In this document: positions 8,115-16,397 of the stretch, one piece after another
Layout of the letters: the number at the start of each line of letters is the position of its first letter
Numbering within the stretch: the stretch's first letter is position 1
DNA from: Phycisphaerae bacterium
GTDB taxonomy: Bacteria; Planctomycetota; Phycisphaerae; Sedimentisphaerales; Anaerobacaceae
DNA length: 64,000 bases
Direction: 5' to 3'
Assembly: GCA_021736645.1 (NCBI GenBank)
Contig: JAIPFM010000098.1
Coordinates: forward strand, 19,872 to 83,871
Made by a program: the position numbers and the translations under genes
Notes under the pieces: generated by a model
Seen by the model: the letters and a program-made list of their open reading frames with translations, nothing else
The model's database searches: none
What the model was told of the DNA's origin: nothing

Positions 8115-10595
8115 ATGGCACCACGCGATCGAACCACGAAGATGCTCGTTTTTGCTGTAGCGATGCTCAACCTCACGACACTGGCCGCCGAATCCATCAC
8201 CTGGCAGTTTTCCGACGACTGCGCAGGGTGGAAGGCACGCGCGAAAAGCATCGTGCTCACGCGTGTGGACGCAACGCGTGAAGGCAGTCAGGGCAGCCTA
8301 CGCATCCAGGGGCGCATTGAGGAAGGGTACAACTATGCCCTGTCCGAACGGCGTCCCATGTCGCCCGGCCAGCTGTACCGGCTCTCCGTGTGGGTGCGTG
8401 TGGACAGCGTCGCCCCCGGCACACCCATGCCGTATCTCAAGTGCGAGTTCGTGGCTGCGGACAGCCGCCGCAATCCGGGCCAGGTACACACAGATACTTA
8501 CAGCGCGGCGCGGCTCGGTGACTGGCAGCAGTTGTCCGGAGAATTCCGGGCGCCTGAAGGCACCACGCAGTTCTGGCTCGCCCTGGAAAAGGGCACCCCC
8601 AGTTCCGCGGAGATCGATGCGTATCTCGATACCATCCGGGTGGAGTCGATCCCGCATCTGAGCCTGTTCGACACCTGTCGGCTTGACCCCATGCCGCCTT
8701 TGCTGGAGAAGGTTCGCGGTGTTCATCCCAGACTCTATCTCGATGCCGCGCGAGTGGCAGAACTACGTCAGGCCATCCAAACCACACATGCCCCGATGTG
8801 GCAGGAACTCCGCGTACTAGCCGACCGTGCCGTGAGACGCGGCGCGCCGGCCTATCGCGAACGAGACAACACCAGCGGTGATGAACAGCTCTGGCAGCGT
8901 GACGTGGGCAACACACTGCCCGTGCTGGCCATGGCCTGGGTGCTCAGCGGGGACACACAGTATCTCGACGCGGCCCGCCAGTGGGCGCTCGCCTCGTGCG
9001 CGTACCCGACGTGGGGCCTCGGTTCTATTGACGGCATGGATCTGGCTGCGGGACATCAGTTGTTCGGCCTGGGCCTCGTGTACGACTGGTGCTATGCGGA
9101 TCTCGGCAATGCTGCACGCCGTACCATTCGCGACACGCTCGTTCGGCGCACCTCCGCCATGTTCGAGGCCGCGGCCACGGGCAAGGCCTGGTGGCGGCAG
9201 TCGTATATGCAGAATCATCTCTGGGTGAACGTCGCCGGCATGGCGGTGGCGGGCCTGGCGCTGTTCGACGAAGTGGACGACGCAGTCATGTGGGTGGGCC
9301 TGCCGCTGGGCAAGTTTCAGCGCACCATGGCGGCGCTCGGCTCGGACGGCGCGAGTCACGAAGGCGTGGGCTACTGGGAGTATGGCGTCGAATACATGCT
9401 CAAGTTTATGGACCTCGCTCGCGCCCTGCTTGGCGTCAACCTCTACGACCACGATTGGTGGCGAAACACGGCATCCTACGCCCAATACCTGGCCCTGCCG
9501 CGTAGTGCGTGGACGCGAAGAAATTGCATCGTGGATATCGCCGACTGCCCGCGCGCACACTGGTACGGGCCGGACACTCTATTGCGTGGATTGGCCCGCG
9601 AGTTTCACGACGGGCACGCACAGTGGCTGGCACAGCAGATCGACGAGGCGGACGTTGCCTCGCAGGGCGCGTCGTGGCTGAATCTCGTGTGGTTCGATCC
9701 CACGATCCCGGCCGCACCACCGCTGTCACTGCCGACCCTGCACTACTTTGACGATATGGACATCGTGTCGGCCCGTTCGGACTGGACAGGCAGCGAATCC
9801 CTCGTGGTTTTCAAATGTGGACCCTTCATTGGGCACGAGGCAGTCCAGGCATTCGACTACGATCCCGGCGGTGGACATGTGCATCCGGATGCTGGCCACT
9901 TTGTGCTTTTCGGTGCAGGGGAATGGTTGATACGGGACGACGGATATTGCGCCAAGTGGACCGGCCAGCATAATACCCTGCTCGTAGACAGTCGCGGGCA
10001 GCTTGGCGAGGGCAAACAGTGGTTTCAAGGCGCCCCATCGCTCGCTGTAAAGGCCCGACCTGAAATACTGCGCGTTGCGTCCAGTCCGACTCTGGACCAG
10101 ATGAGCGGCGACGCCACGCAAGCCTATGCGCGTGACCTGGGTCTGCGACGTTATGTGCGGCACCTGCTTTACTTGAAACCTGACGCGCTGTTGGTGTGTG
10201 ATGAAGTGACAACGGACCAGCCGCGTTCGCTGGAATTGCGTTTCCATCCCGAGAGTCGGCAAGCGGCTCGCAACGGAAATGCCTTTGTGCTCCGCGGCGA
10301 CAAATCCATTCTACGGCTGGAACCCCTGTTGACGGCGGCGGATGTCAAGGTGTTGGCTGAAGAAGTGGCCATCGAAGGTCGGCAGGGCGAGCCGGACCAG
10401 ACCCTGTTCACGGTGCGCCTGAACCGGCACGCCGCCAACTGGCGCAATGTCGTGGCCCTGTCCTGGTCAGACGCCGGATCGTCCGCACCCCGCGTGACAG
10501 CCAAGGCTGCGGGCGATGTCTGGACGTTCTCAATGAATGAACGCGTCGTGACATTCGACTGGACGACCGGCATGGCACAACCGACCCATCAATGA
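8115..10595 (+). CDS. Heparinase II/III family polysaccharide lyase with N-terminal CBM
   Basis: ATG 8115 follows AGGAGA at a suitable distance and only 15 bases separate it from the previous stop, so the two are probably cotranscribed. After a signal peptide (MLVFAVAMLNLTTLAAE), residues about 30-180 form a CBM4/9-like beta-sandwich (WQQLSGEFRAPEGTTQFWLALE). An alpha/alpha-toroid follows, with HPRLYLDAARVAELR and the typical segment HLWVNVAGMAVAG. The C-terminal beta-sandwich (from about residue 570) contains GGGHVHPDAGHFVLFGAGEWLIRDDGY-type sequence, characteristic of the heparinase II/III and alginate-lyase families. Length (826 residues) suits this architecture. Predicted role: beta-elimination of uronic-acid-containing polysaccharide outside the cytoplasm. 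Substrate specificity cannot be read from the sequence. Confidence 0.88.
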   Translation: MAPRDRTTKMLVFAVAMLNLTTLAAESITWQFSDDCAGWKARAKSIVLTRVDATREGSQGSLRIQGRIEEGYNYALSERRPMSPGQLYRLSVWVRVDSVAPGTPMPYLKCEFVAADSRRNPGQVHTDTYSAARLGDWQQLSGEFRAPEGTTQFWLALEKGTPSSAEIDAYLDTIRVESIPHLSLFDTCRLDPMPPLLEKVRGVHPRLYLDAARVAELRQAIQTTHAPMWQELRVLADRAVRRGAPAYRERDNTSGDEQLWQRDVGNTLPVLAMAWVLSGDTQYLDAARQWALASCAYPTWGLGSIDGMDLAAGHQLFGLGLVYDWCYADLGNAARRTIRDTLVRRTSAMFEAAATGKAWWRQSYMQNHLWVNVAGMAVAGLALFDEVDDAVMWVGLPLGKFQRTMAALGSDGASHEGVGYWEYGVEYMLKFMDLARALLGVNLYDHDWWRNTASYAQYLALPRSAWTRRNCIVDIADCPRAHWYGPDTLLRGLAREFHDGHAQWLAQQIDEADVASQGASWLNLVWFDPTIPAAPPLSLPTLHYFDDMDIVSARSDWTGSESLVVFKCGPFIGHEAVQAFDYDPGGGHVHPDAGHFVLFGAGEWLIRDDGYCAKWTGQHNTLLVDSRGQLGEGKQWFQGAPSLAVKARPEILRVASSPTLDQMSGDATQAYARDLGLRRYVRHLLYLKPDALLVCDEVTTDQPRSLELRFHPESRQAARNGNAFVLRGDKSILRLEPLLTAADVKVLAEEVAIEGRQGEPDQTLFTVRLNRHAANWRNVVALSWSDAGSSAPRVTAKAAGDVWTFSMNERVVTFDWTTGMAQPTHQ

Positions 10596-10614
10596 CATTG
10601 AAAGGAAACGTGAC

Positions 10615-11604
10615 ATGGACTGCAAACAAAGGATCTTTACACTCGCCTTGCTGATCTCGACCTCGGTTTACACAGCAGGCGTGATCGCACAGTCGCAGAA
10701 AACAGCCGAGACCTCGGCAGGCTGGGAGAAATTCGAGCACAATCCCGTGCTCGGCGGGGACCTGGGCACCTGCTTTGATGTGGCCCTGTTGAAAGAGAAG
10801 GCGTCTTACAGGATGTGGTTCTCGTGGCGTCCGAAGAAGTCCGTCGCACTGGTCGAAAGTATCGATGGCATTAACTGGACCAAGCCTCGAATCGTGCTGG
10901 GCCCCAATTCACGCTCCGGATGGGAGGATGATATCAACAGACCCACTGTGATCCGGCAAAACGGCCAATACCACATGTGGTACACGGGCCAGGCCAGGGG
11001 CCGGTCCTGGATCGGATACGCCGCAAGTCCCGACGGTGTGACGTGGAAAAGGGCCTCAGACAAGCCGGTTCTGTCGTCCGAAGCGTCGTGGGAAGATGTG
11101 GCGGTGATGTGTCCCCATGTCCTTTGGGATCCCAAGGAGAGCGTCTTTCGGATGTGGTACTCGGCAGGTCAGCAGTATGAACCCAACGCCATTGGCTACG
11201 CCACAAGCCCTGACGGTCTGGACTGGAAGAAACTCCCTGCCAATCCCATTTTCACGGCCAGGGCCGACAGCGCCTGGGAGCAGCACAAGGTCACGGCCTG
11301 CCAGATCATCCCCGGCGAGGACTTCCACCTGATGTTCTACATCGGTTTTCGTGACGAGCATCACGCCCAGATAGGCCTGGCACGTTCAAGAGACGGCATC
11401 TCGGACTGGCAGCGCCATCCAGCCAATCCCATCATCTTTCCCGGAGGCGACACGTGGGACGGCGATGCCTGCTATAAGCCCTTTGCCATCTACGATCAGA
11501 AAAGCGACCGCTGGCTCCTCTGGTACAACGGCCGCAAGGGCCCCGCCGAGCAGGTGGGACTGGCCATACACAAGGGCCTTGATCTTGACTTCTCGCCACA
11601 GTAG
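10615..11604 (+). CDS. Secreted five-bladed beta-propeller glycosidase-like protein (GH43/GH130-like)
   Basis: ATG 10615 lies behind AAAGGAAA, 20 bases after the heparinase stop, and encodes a signal peptide (IFTLALLISTSVYTAGVIAQ). The 305-residue mature protein shows blade repeats with the recurrent pattern MWYTG/MWYSAG/IGYAASPDGVTWK/IGYATSPDGLDWK, as in the five-bladed propeller glycosidases of GH43, GH32 and GH130 type. An acidic residue in each expected central-cavity position is plausible but cannot be assigned by eye. Being last in the plus-strand cluster, it fits release of residues from oligosaccharides made by the lyase upstream. Many family members lack confirmed activity, so the enzymatic role is an inference. 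Confidence 0.8.
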   Translation: MDCKQRIFTLALLISTSVYTAGVIAQSQKTAETSAGWEKFEHNPVLGGDLGTCFDVALLKEKASYRMWFSWRPKKSVALVESIDGINWTKPRIVLGPNSRSGWEDDINRPTVIRQNGQYHMWYTGQARGRSWIGYAASPDGVTWKRASDKPVLSSEASWEDVAVMCPHVLWDPKESVFRMWYSAGQQYEPNAIGYATSPDGLDWKKLPANPIFTARADSAWEQHKVTACQIIPGEDFHLMFYIGFRDEHHAQIGLARSRDGISDWQRHPANPIIFPGGDTWDGDACYKPFAIYDQKSDRWLLWYNGRKGPAEQVGLAIHKGLDLDFSPQ

Positions 11605-11672
11605 CGGCATGAATTCGGATCACCTTTTAGAGGTTACGGCCATCCATTCTGCCTGGACACGTAAAAGATCGC

Positions 11673-13532
11673 CTAAAACTGCTGCTTCAAGACACCGACT
11701 TCAATATGGCTGGGATGCCGTTTGGATCGATACACGTGATTGGTGACCGTGATAAAGTCTTTTTGATTCGCTTCAAAAATATTCGGCACGTAGGTCTGCG
11801 GATTGCGATCGATAAACGGGAACCAGGTGCTTTGGACGTGAATCATGATCCGATGTCCCCGTTTGAATGTGTGCAGAACGTCCCACAATTTAAACGATAT
11901 CCCGGCCACCTCATTGGGTGTGAAGGGCTTGGGCTCCGTGTAGCTCTCCCGGAAACGTCCCCGGAACACTTCTGCTCGCACCAGGGTTTGCTGAGCTGCT
12001 TTTTCACCAAAATCATCGGGGTACACATCAATCAACTTCACCACCCAATCGGAATCCGTTCCTGTCGTGGAAACGAAGAGATTCGCCTGAATGACCCCGG
12101 CCAATGTCACGTCCTGGTCAAGTATGTCAGTTTGAAACACCAAGACATCCGGTCTCCGGGCAGCGAATCGCTGATCTTCTGCATAAAACGTGTTGTTGAT
12201 CCACTTAGAATTATCTCGGGTATGCGGGACCGGTTTGTTTGGATCGCTGATATAGGCATCATACCCGTCATCCTCCTCCGGAGGGGCATCGAATTGTAGT
12301 TTGTTGCCTTTATGGAAATAGAGCTTTGTCTTTTCTGCAGAGGCCGGCGGCCATTGGTCAAACTGTCGCCAGCGGTTGGCTCCGGTTTCAAATATCAAGG
12401 CTTCGGGCAGGTTCAATGCACTGTCGTCGTCCTTTAAAAAGTGTTTGAAGAAATGGAAGTCAACATGCGCCTGATAATACTCCGAGACCGGGAATCCAAA
12501 ATCTGTATCGCCCAACTCGCTGCCCTTTCCACGAAGCCAACCGCCATGATACCAGGGCCCCATGACCAGCATATTGAAAGTGTCAGGATTCTGCTTCTCG
12601 ATCGTGTGGTAGGTATTCAAGGGTCCGAACAAATCTTCCCGATCGTACCAGCCGCCCACCACCATGACGGCTGCCTTGATATTCTTCAGGTGAGGCAGGA
12701 TGTTGCGTTTTTGCCAGAAGTCGTCATAATTGGGGTGGCGCGTAATATGGTTCCAGAATTCGGACTTCTCTTTGAAATACAACTCGTTCACATTTTTCAA
12801 GGGCCCCACGTCCAGGAAGAATTTATAGGCGTCCGTGGTTTTGATGTCATAGATGGGATCGGGCCATTCATCAGTCGGCCCCTCACGTTTTTGCTGGACG
12901 TTGTTCAGGAATCCAAACAGATGGGGCAGTAGAAAGGCCCCGTGATGGTAAACGTCATCCCAATAAAAATCAGACACCGGCGCCTGAGGAGAGACCGCTT
13001 TTAAAGCAGGGTGAGAATCGATCGATCCGGCGGACGCGTAAAAGCCAGGATAGGAGATTCCCCACTGACCCACCTTGCTGTTGTGCCCGGGGAGGTATTT
13101 CAAGAGCCACTCGATCGTATCATAGGTGTCCGTACTTTCATCCGTATCCGTATTGCCTTGCTTGTCCGGAATGTGCGGCGTCATATGAACGAATTGGCCT
13201 TCAGACATGAAGCGGCCGCGCACATCCTGGTACACAAAGATAAATCCTTCCTTTTCGAATGCTTCATGGGGGCCGATCTGGCCTTTGTATTGATCGGCCC
13301 CGTAAGGACTGACACTGTAGGGCGTGCGCAACAGCAGGATCGGGTATGTTTTCGACATGTCGTTCGGCATGTAAACGGCGGTGAAGAGTTTCACTCCGTC
13401 ACGCATGGGGATTTGTTTCTCGTATTTCGTGTAATGCTCGCGGATGTAGTCTGCTCGCTCATCGGCTTGAATGAAACCCACCTGAAGCACGAAGCAGGCG
13501 TACAAGAAAAAGAGAGCCACGCGACCTTTCAT
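11673..13532 (-). CDS. CocE/NonD-family alpha/beta-hydrolase (X-Pro dipeptidyl-peptidase-like)
   Basis: ATG at 13532 is chosen: GGAGG sits 8 bases upstream and a signal peptide follows (GRVALFFLYACFVLQVGFIQA); a TTG five codons earlier overlaps the ribosome-binding site. The 619-residue protein begins with MRDGVKLFTAVYMP, the hallmark opening of the CocE/glutaryl-7-ACA-acylase family. It has the nucleophile motif GISYPG (Ser) about residue 165, the acid region GGWYD, and a C-terminal jelly-roll domain with HRIMIHVQSTWFP typical of X-Pro dipeptidyl-peptidase C-domains. It probably hydrolyses an ester or amide outside the cytoplasm. It is convergent with the GH43-like gene and has no operon partner. 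Confidence 0.9.
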   Translation of the reverse strand: MKGRVALFFLYACFVLQVGFIQADERADYIREHYTKYEKQIPMRDGVKLFTAVYMPNDMSKTYPILLLRTPYSVSPYGADQYKGQIGPHEAFEKEGFIFVYQDVRGRFMSEGQFVHMTPHIPDKQGNTDTDESTDTYDTIEWLLKYLPGHNSKVGQWGISYPGFYASAGSIDSHPALKAVSPQAPVSDFYWDDVYHHGAFLLPHLFGFLNNVQQKREGPTDEWPDPIYDIKTTDAYKFFLDVGPLKNVNELYFKEKSEFWNHITRHPNYDDFWQKRNILPHLKNIKAAVMVVGGWYDREDLFGPLNTYHTIEKQNPDTFNMLVMGPWYHGGWLRGKGSELGDTDFGFPVSEYYQAHVDFHFFKHFLKDDDSALNLPEALIFETGANRWRQFDQWPPASAEKTKLYFHKGNKLQFDAPPEEDDGYDAYISDPNKPVPHTRDNSKWINNTFYAEDQRFAARRPDVLVFQTDILDQDVTLAGVIQANLFVSTTGTDSDWVVKLIDVYPDDFGEKAAQQTLVRAEVFRGRFRESYTEPKPFTPNEVAGISFKLWDVLHTFKRGHRIMIHVQSTWFPFIDRNPQTYVPNIFEANQKDFITVTNHVYRSKRHPSHIEVGVLKQQF

Positions 13533-14199
13533 GGCACAATCCTCCAAAAAGAACTTGATCTGTAGAAAATCTATTTTGTGTGTCCATTTCGGATTATAGC
13601 GTGCCGGTCGATCCGGTTCAACAGATATAAGACGATTTCGAATGGAACTCGGAGCCGCCTCCTCACAAGGAACCGCTTATGCCCGGTCTCAACAGTGCTT
13701 GACAAGACCATGATATCTCTTATGCTAAGAGCCGTGTTGCGTGTTGAAACCCGTTTTCGATCATTTCATTGCGTGATGAATGATGAAGCGTTGGCTGTCA
13801 TATGGGTCCCATGAACCGTTCCTTGGAACCGATACTGAACTTGAATGGAAGTCGCTTGGTCGTGGTTTTGAAGTCATGATCCCTGAAAAGATCCAAAGCA
13901 AACCACCTTGCAGGGAGGCCTGGACCCTCCGCATTTCCAGGAGTGTTGCCAACCGCTAGAGTGGAAAGACTCACTGCAAAACGGCCATTTCGCCGAAAAG
14001 AATCTTGCCGACATGATCATGCGATGTCGTGTGTGATATTCGGATGAGATCTGACTGGCCCAATGACTCCGGTGGTTTGATTTCCACGGGGCAGGGGCCG
14101 GCCGAAAACATGAGTGTTGAACGCGCCATGTCAAAGTTACAGCATGTGCGCCGTCGAGTTGGTTAGCCGAGTGTTAGACCAAGTGATAGGAGGTCAGTC
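13533..14199. other. Intergenic region, no gene recognised
   Basis: About 670 bases between divergent genes. The only longer frames (13578-13814 plus, 13874-14134 minus) are rich in Arg, Ser and Cys, lack ribosome-binding sites and resemble nothing known to me. Promoters of both flanking genes must lie here; no confident site was found. Confidence 0.45.
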
Positions 14200-15585
14200 G
14201 TGCTTTACACATCCACAACAAAGTCTCATTGTCCTATTGGAATGATCCCGGCCTGTCTCGTTCTTGTGATAGGTCTGTTGTCGCCGGGGCTCAAGGCCGA
14301 ACAACACTGGCCTTCGTTTCGCGGTCTGTCGGCATCCGGTGTGGCAGAGGGCTATTCGACGCCCACGCAATGGGATTTGAAAAGCGGTGAGAACATTCAA
14401 TGGAAGACGCCCATTCCGGGACTGGCTCACTCCAGTCCTGTGGTATGGGGAGATCTGGTCTTTGTCACGACCGCTGTCAAGGGGGAAGGAGAATCGGTGC
14501 TGAAGGTCGGCTTGTACGGGGACATCGAATCGGAAAAAGAAGACACCATTTTCGATTGGTACCTTTACTGTATAGACAAGAAGACCGGCCACATTGTGTG
14601 GACTCGACAGTGTCACAGCGGCAGGCCCAAGATAAAGCGGCACGCCAAGTCCACCCATGCCAATGCAACCGCGTGCACGGACGGCAAAGTCGTGGTCGCG
14701 TTCTTCGGGGCCGAGGGATTGTACTGCTATGACATCCAGGGCGATCTGATCTGGCAGAAGGATCTCGGTATCCTTGACTGGGGTTTCTTTCGCCAGCCGG
14801 CCGCACAATGGGGAGGGGGCAGCTCTCCTGTTATCCACAAGGACAGGGTGATTCTCCAGTGTGACGTCCAGAAGGATTCATTTATTGCGGCGTATGCCTT
14901 GAAGGACGGCACCACACTGTGGAAAACGCCCAGGGATGAAATTCCCACCTGGGGCACGCCGACCGTGTATACAGGCGGGGCGCATGCACAAGTACTCGTC
15001 AACGGATTCAGGCATATCGGAGGGTATGACATCGAGACTGGCAGGGAAATATGGAGGATGGCGGGCGGTGGTGACATCCCGGTTCCGACACCAATCGTCG
15101 CCGGCGATTTGATCTACATCACCAACGCACACGGTCGCCTGTCTCCCATTTATGCCGTGAAACTGTCTGCGACTGGAGATATTTCACTCCAAGACAATGA
15201 ATCCAGCAATGACTATGTCGCCTGGAGCCATCCCAAAGGTGGAAACTACATGACCACCCCCCTCGTGTGGGCAGAGTACCTGTACTGCTGCTCAAATGCC
15301 GGCAAGCTGAGCTGCTTTCACAGGACAACCGGGGAGTTGGTGTATCAGGAGGGTCTTGGCGCTTCGTCTGTGGCGTCCTCAGCGTCTCCGGTTGCGGCCG
15401 ATGGAAAACTCTATTTCTCCGGCGAGAAGGGTGACATCTACGTGGTGCAGGCGGGTCCCGAATTCAAAGTCATCGCAGTGAACAAGATGGCTGAAACCTG
15501 CATGGCGACGCCTGCAATCTCAGAAGGGACCCTGTTCTTTCGCACCAGAAATTATCTCGTGGCCGTGGCAGAGGGCAAAGAGTGA
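14200..15585 (+). CDS. Secreted PQQ-binding-like beta-propeller protein
   Basis: GTG 14200 is supported by a strong AGGAGGT five bases upstream. A signal peptide (IPACLVLVIGLLSPGLKAE) precedes a 430-residue propeller. Blades contain the recurrent PQQ-repeat pattern, for example WPSFRGLSASGV at the N-terminus, SSPVVWGDLVFV, CIDKKTGHIVWTR, VLVNGFRHIGGYDIETGREIWR and TPAISEGTLFFRTRNYLVAV. Such proteins (outer-membrane assembly factor BamB-like or PQQ-dehydrogenase-like without catalytic residues) are common in planctomycetes. The role is uncertain, and the sequence does not show cofactor-binding residues well enough to call it a dehydrogenase. It stands alone. Confidence 0.85.
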   Translation: MLYTSTTKSHCPIGMIPACLVLVIGLLSPGLKAEQHWPSFRGLSASGVAEGYSTPTQWDLKSGENIQWKTPIPGLAHSSPVVWGDLVFVTTAVKGEGESVLKVGLYGDIESEKEDTIFDWYLYCIDKKTGHIVWTRQCHSGRPKIKRHAKSTHANATACTDGKVVVAFFGAEGLYCYDIQGDLIWQKDLGILDWGFFRQPAAQWGGGSSPVIHKDRVILQCDVQKDSFIAAYALKDGTTLWKTPRDEIPTWGTPTVYTGGAHAQVLVNGFRHIGGYDIETGREIWRMAGGGDIPVPTPIVAGDLIYITNAHGRLSPIYAVKLSATGDISLQDNESSNDYVAWSHPKGGNYMTTPLVWAEYLYCCSNAGKLSCFHRTTGELVYQEGLGASSVASSASPVAADGKLYFSGEKGDIYVVQAGPEFKVIAVNKMAETCMATPAISEGTLFFRTRNYLVAVAEGKE

Positions 15586-15734
15586 GGCCGTGCCGCAGTA
15601 GATATCCGATATTCTAACAGACCCCGGAATGGCGAAACGGTTGTCCATTGGCCCCCGCAACCGGACGACAGCCACAAGGGCCGTTATCCCAGGCCTCCAA
15701 TGTCTGAGTGATGTGGTCGTGTGGGGATGACCCT

Positions 15735-16046
15735 CTATGTCTCGTGCTTGAACTCGCCCAGCATCACGATCTCCCTGATCGGCTCCCAGTGATAGACATA
15801 GGCCGGGATGACGAGCATGATGGCCGCTGCGGCCACGCCCACCAGGAACGTGTAGTGGCCGATGAAAAAGCCCCAGGACACGCTGTCGCTCATGTTCGCC
15901 TGGGACTCGCCGGACAGCATCTCATGGAGGTACTCCCAGGCGCCTGCAACGATCAGGGCCAGCAGGAAAAGACACCAGGCGTAGTAGACCTTGTTGCCCT
16001 TTAGAATAAGCCGCACGGCGCCGATAAGAAATCTCAGAAAAGCCAT
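15735..16046 (-). pseudogene. N-terminal fragment of a DsrP/NrfD-type quinol-interacting membrane subunit
   Basis: The 103 residues match the first two transmembrane helices of DsrP/HybB/NrfD-family proteins. The diagnostic part is SWGFFIGHYTFLVGVAAAA followed by MLVIPAYVYHWEPIREIVMLGE, where full proteins continue for about 300 more residues and eight helices. Here the frame ends at EFKHET and stop. It lies 9 bases downstream of a DsrO-like ferredoxin remnant in the order seen in intact DsrMKJOP-type operons. Family members pass electrons between menaquinol and an iron-sulfur subunit in sulfur or other anaerobic respiration. The fragment cannot do so. It is probably a relic of a lost respiratory complex. 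Confidence 0.7.
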
Positions 16047-16055
16047 GGGGTTCCC

Positions 16056-16270
16056 TTACGTTGCATAAAAATAGTAAAACTTGGGTTCGGTCGCCAATTC
16101 CTCTTTGAAGATGAAGACACGTTTTTCACGCATGAGGTACCGCCTCTCGCTGTCAGGATCGAAAATCGTCATGGTACGCGGCAGCGCTGCCTGGGCATTC
16201 GAAGACGTCCAGACACTCGATGAATCTCGTTTCCGTCTGGACTTCAATCTGTAGGTTCATCCAGGTCATC
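16056..16270 (-). pseudogene. Frameshifted C-terminal remnant of a DsrO-like iron-sulfur subunit
   Basis: The C-terminal 30 residues (TIFDPDSERRYLMREKRVF, then KEELATEPKFYYFYAT) look like the end of a DsrO/NrfC-type 4Fe-4S subunit, whose members finish with a LxExxxFxLKEELxTxPxVYY pattern. Just upstream the cysteine-containing part appears only in a different frame (FIECLDVFECPGSAA), suggesting a frameshift around 16190. The usual ferredoxin CxxCxxCxxxCP clusters are absent. It sits immediately ahead of the DsrP-like fragment, so both are read as parts of one decayed operon. The assignment rests on a short stretch and is moderately uncertain. Confidence 0.5.
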
Positions 16271-16397
16271 ATGGCTGTCCAAGAATTGTTATCATCTTGA
16301 TCTTCCCTGATGCAGGGCTTACAATCAGCGCATGGTGGAAAGACTAAGACTGCTGTTGCCCGTTACGACGCCCATGGGGGAGGGCACAGTCAAGACC

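Noticed and set aside
13578..13814. 78-codon ORF in the 13.5-14.2 kb spacer
   Set aside because: Cys/Arg-rich peptide without initiation signal; considered non-coding.
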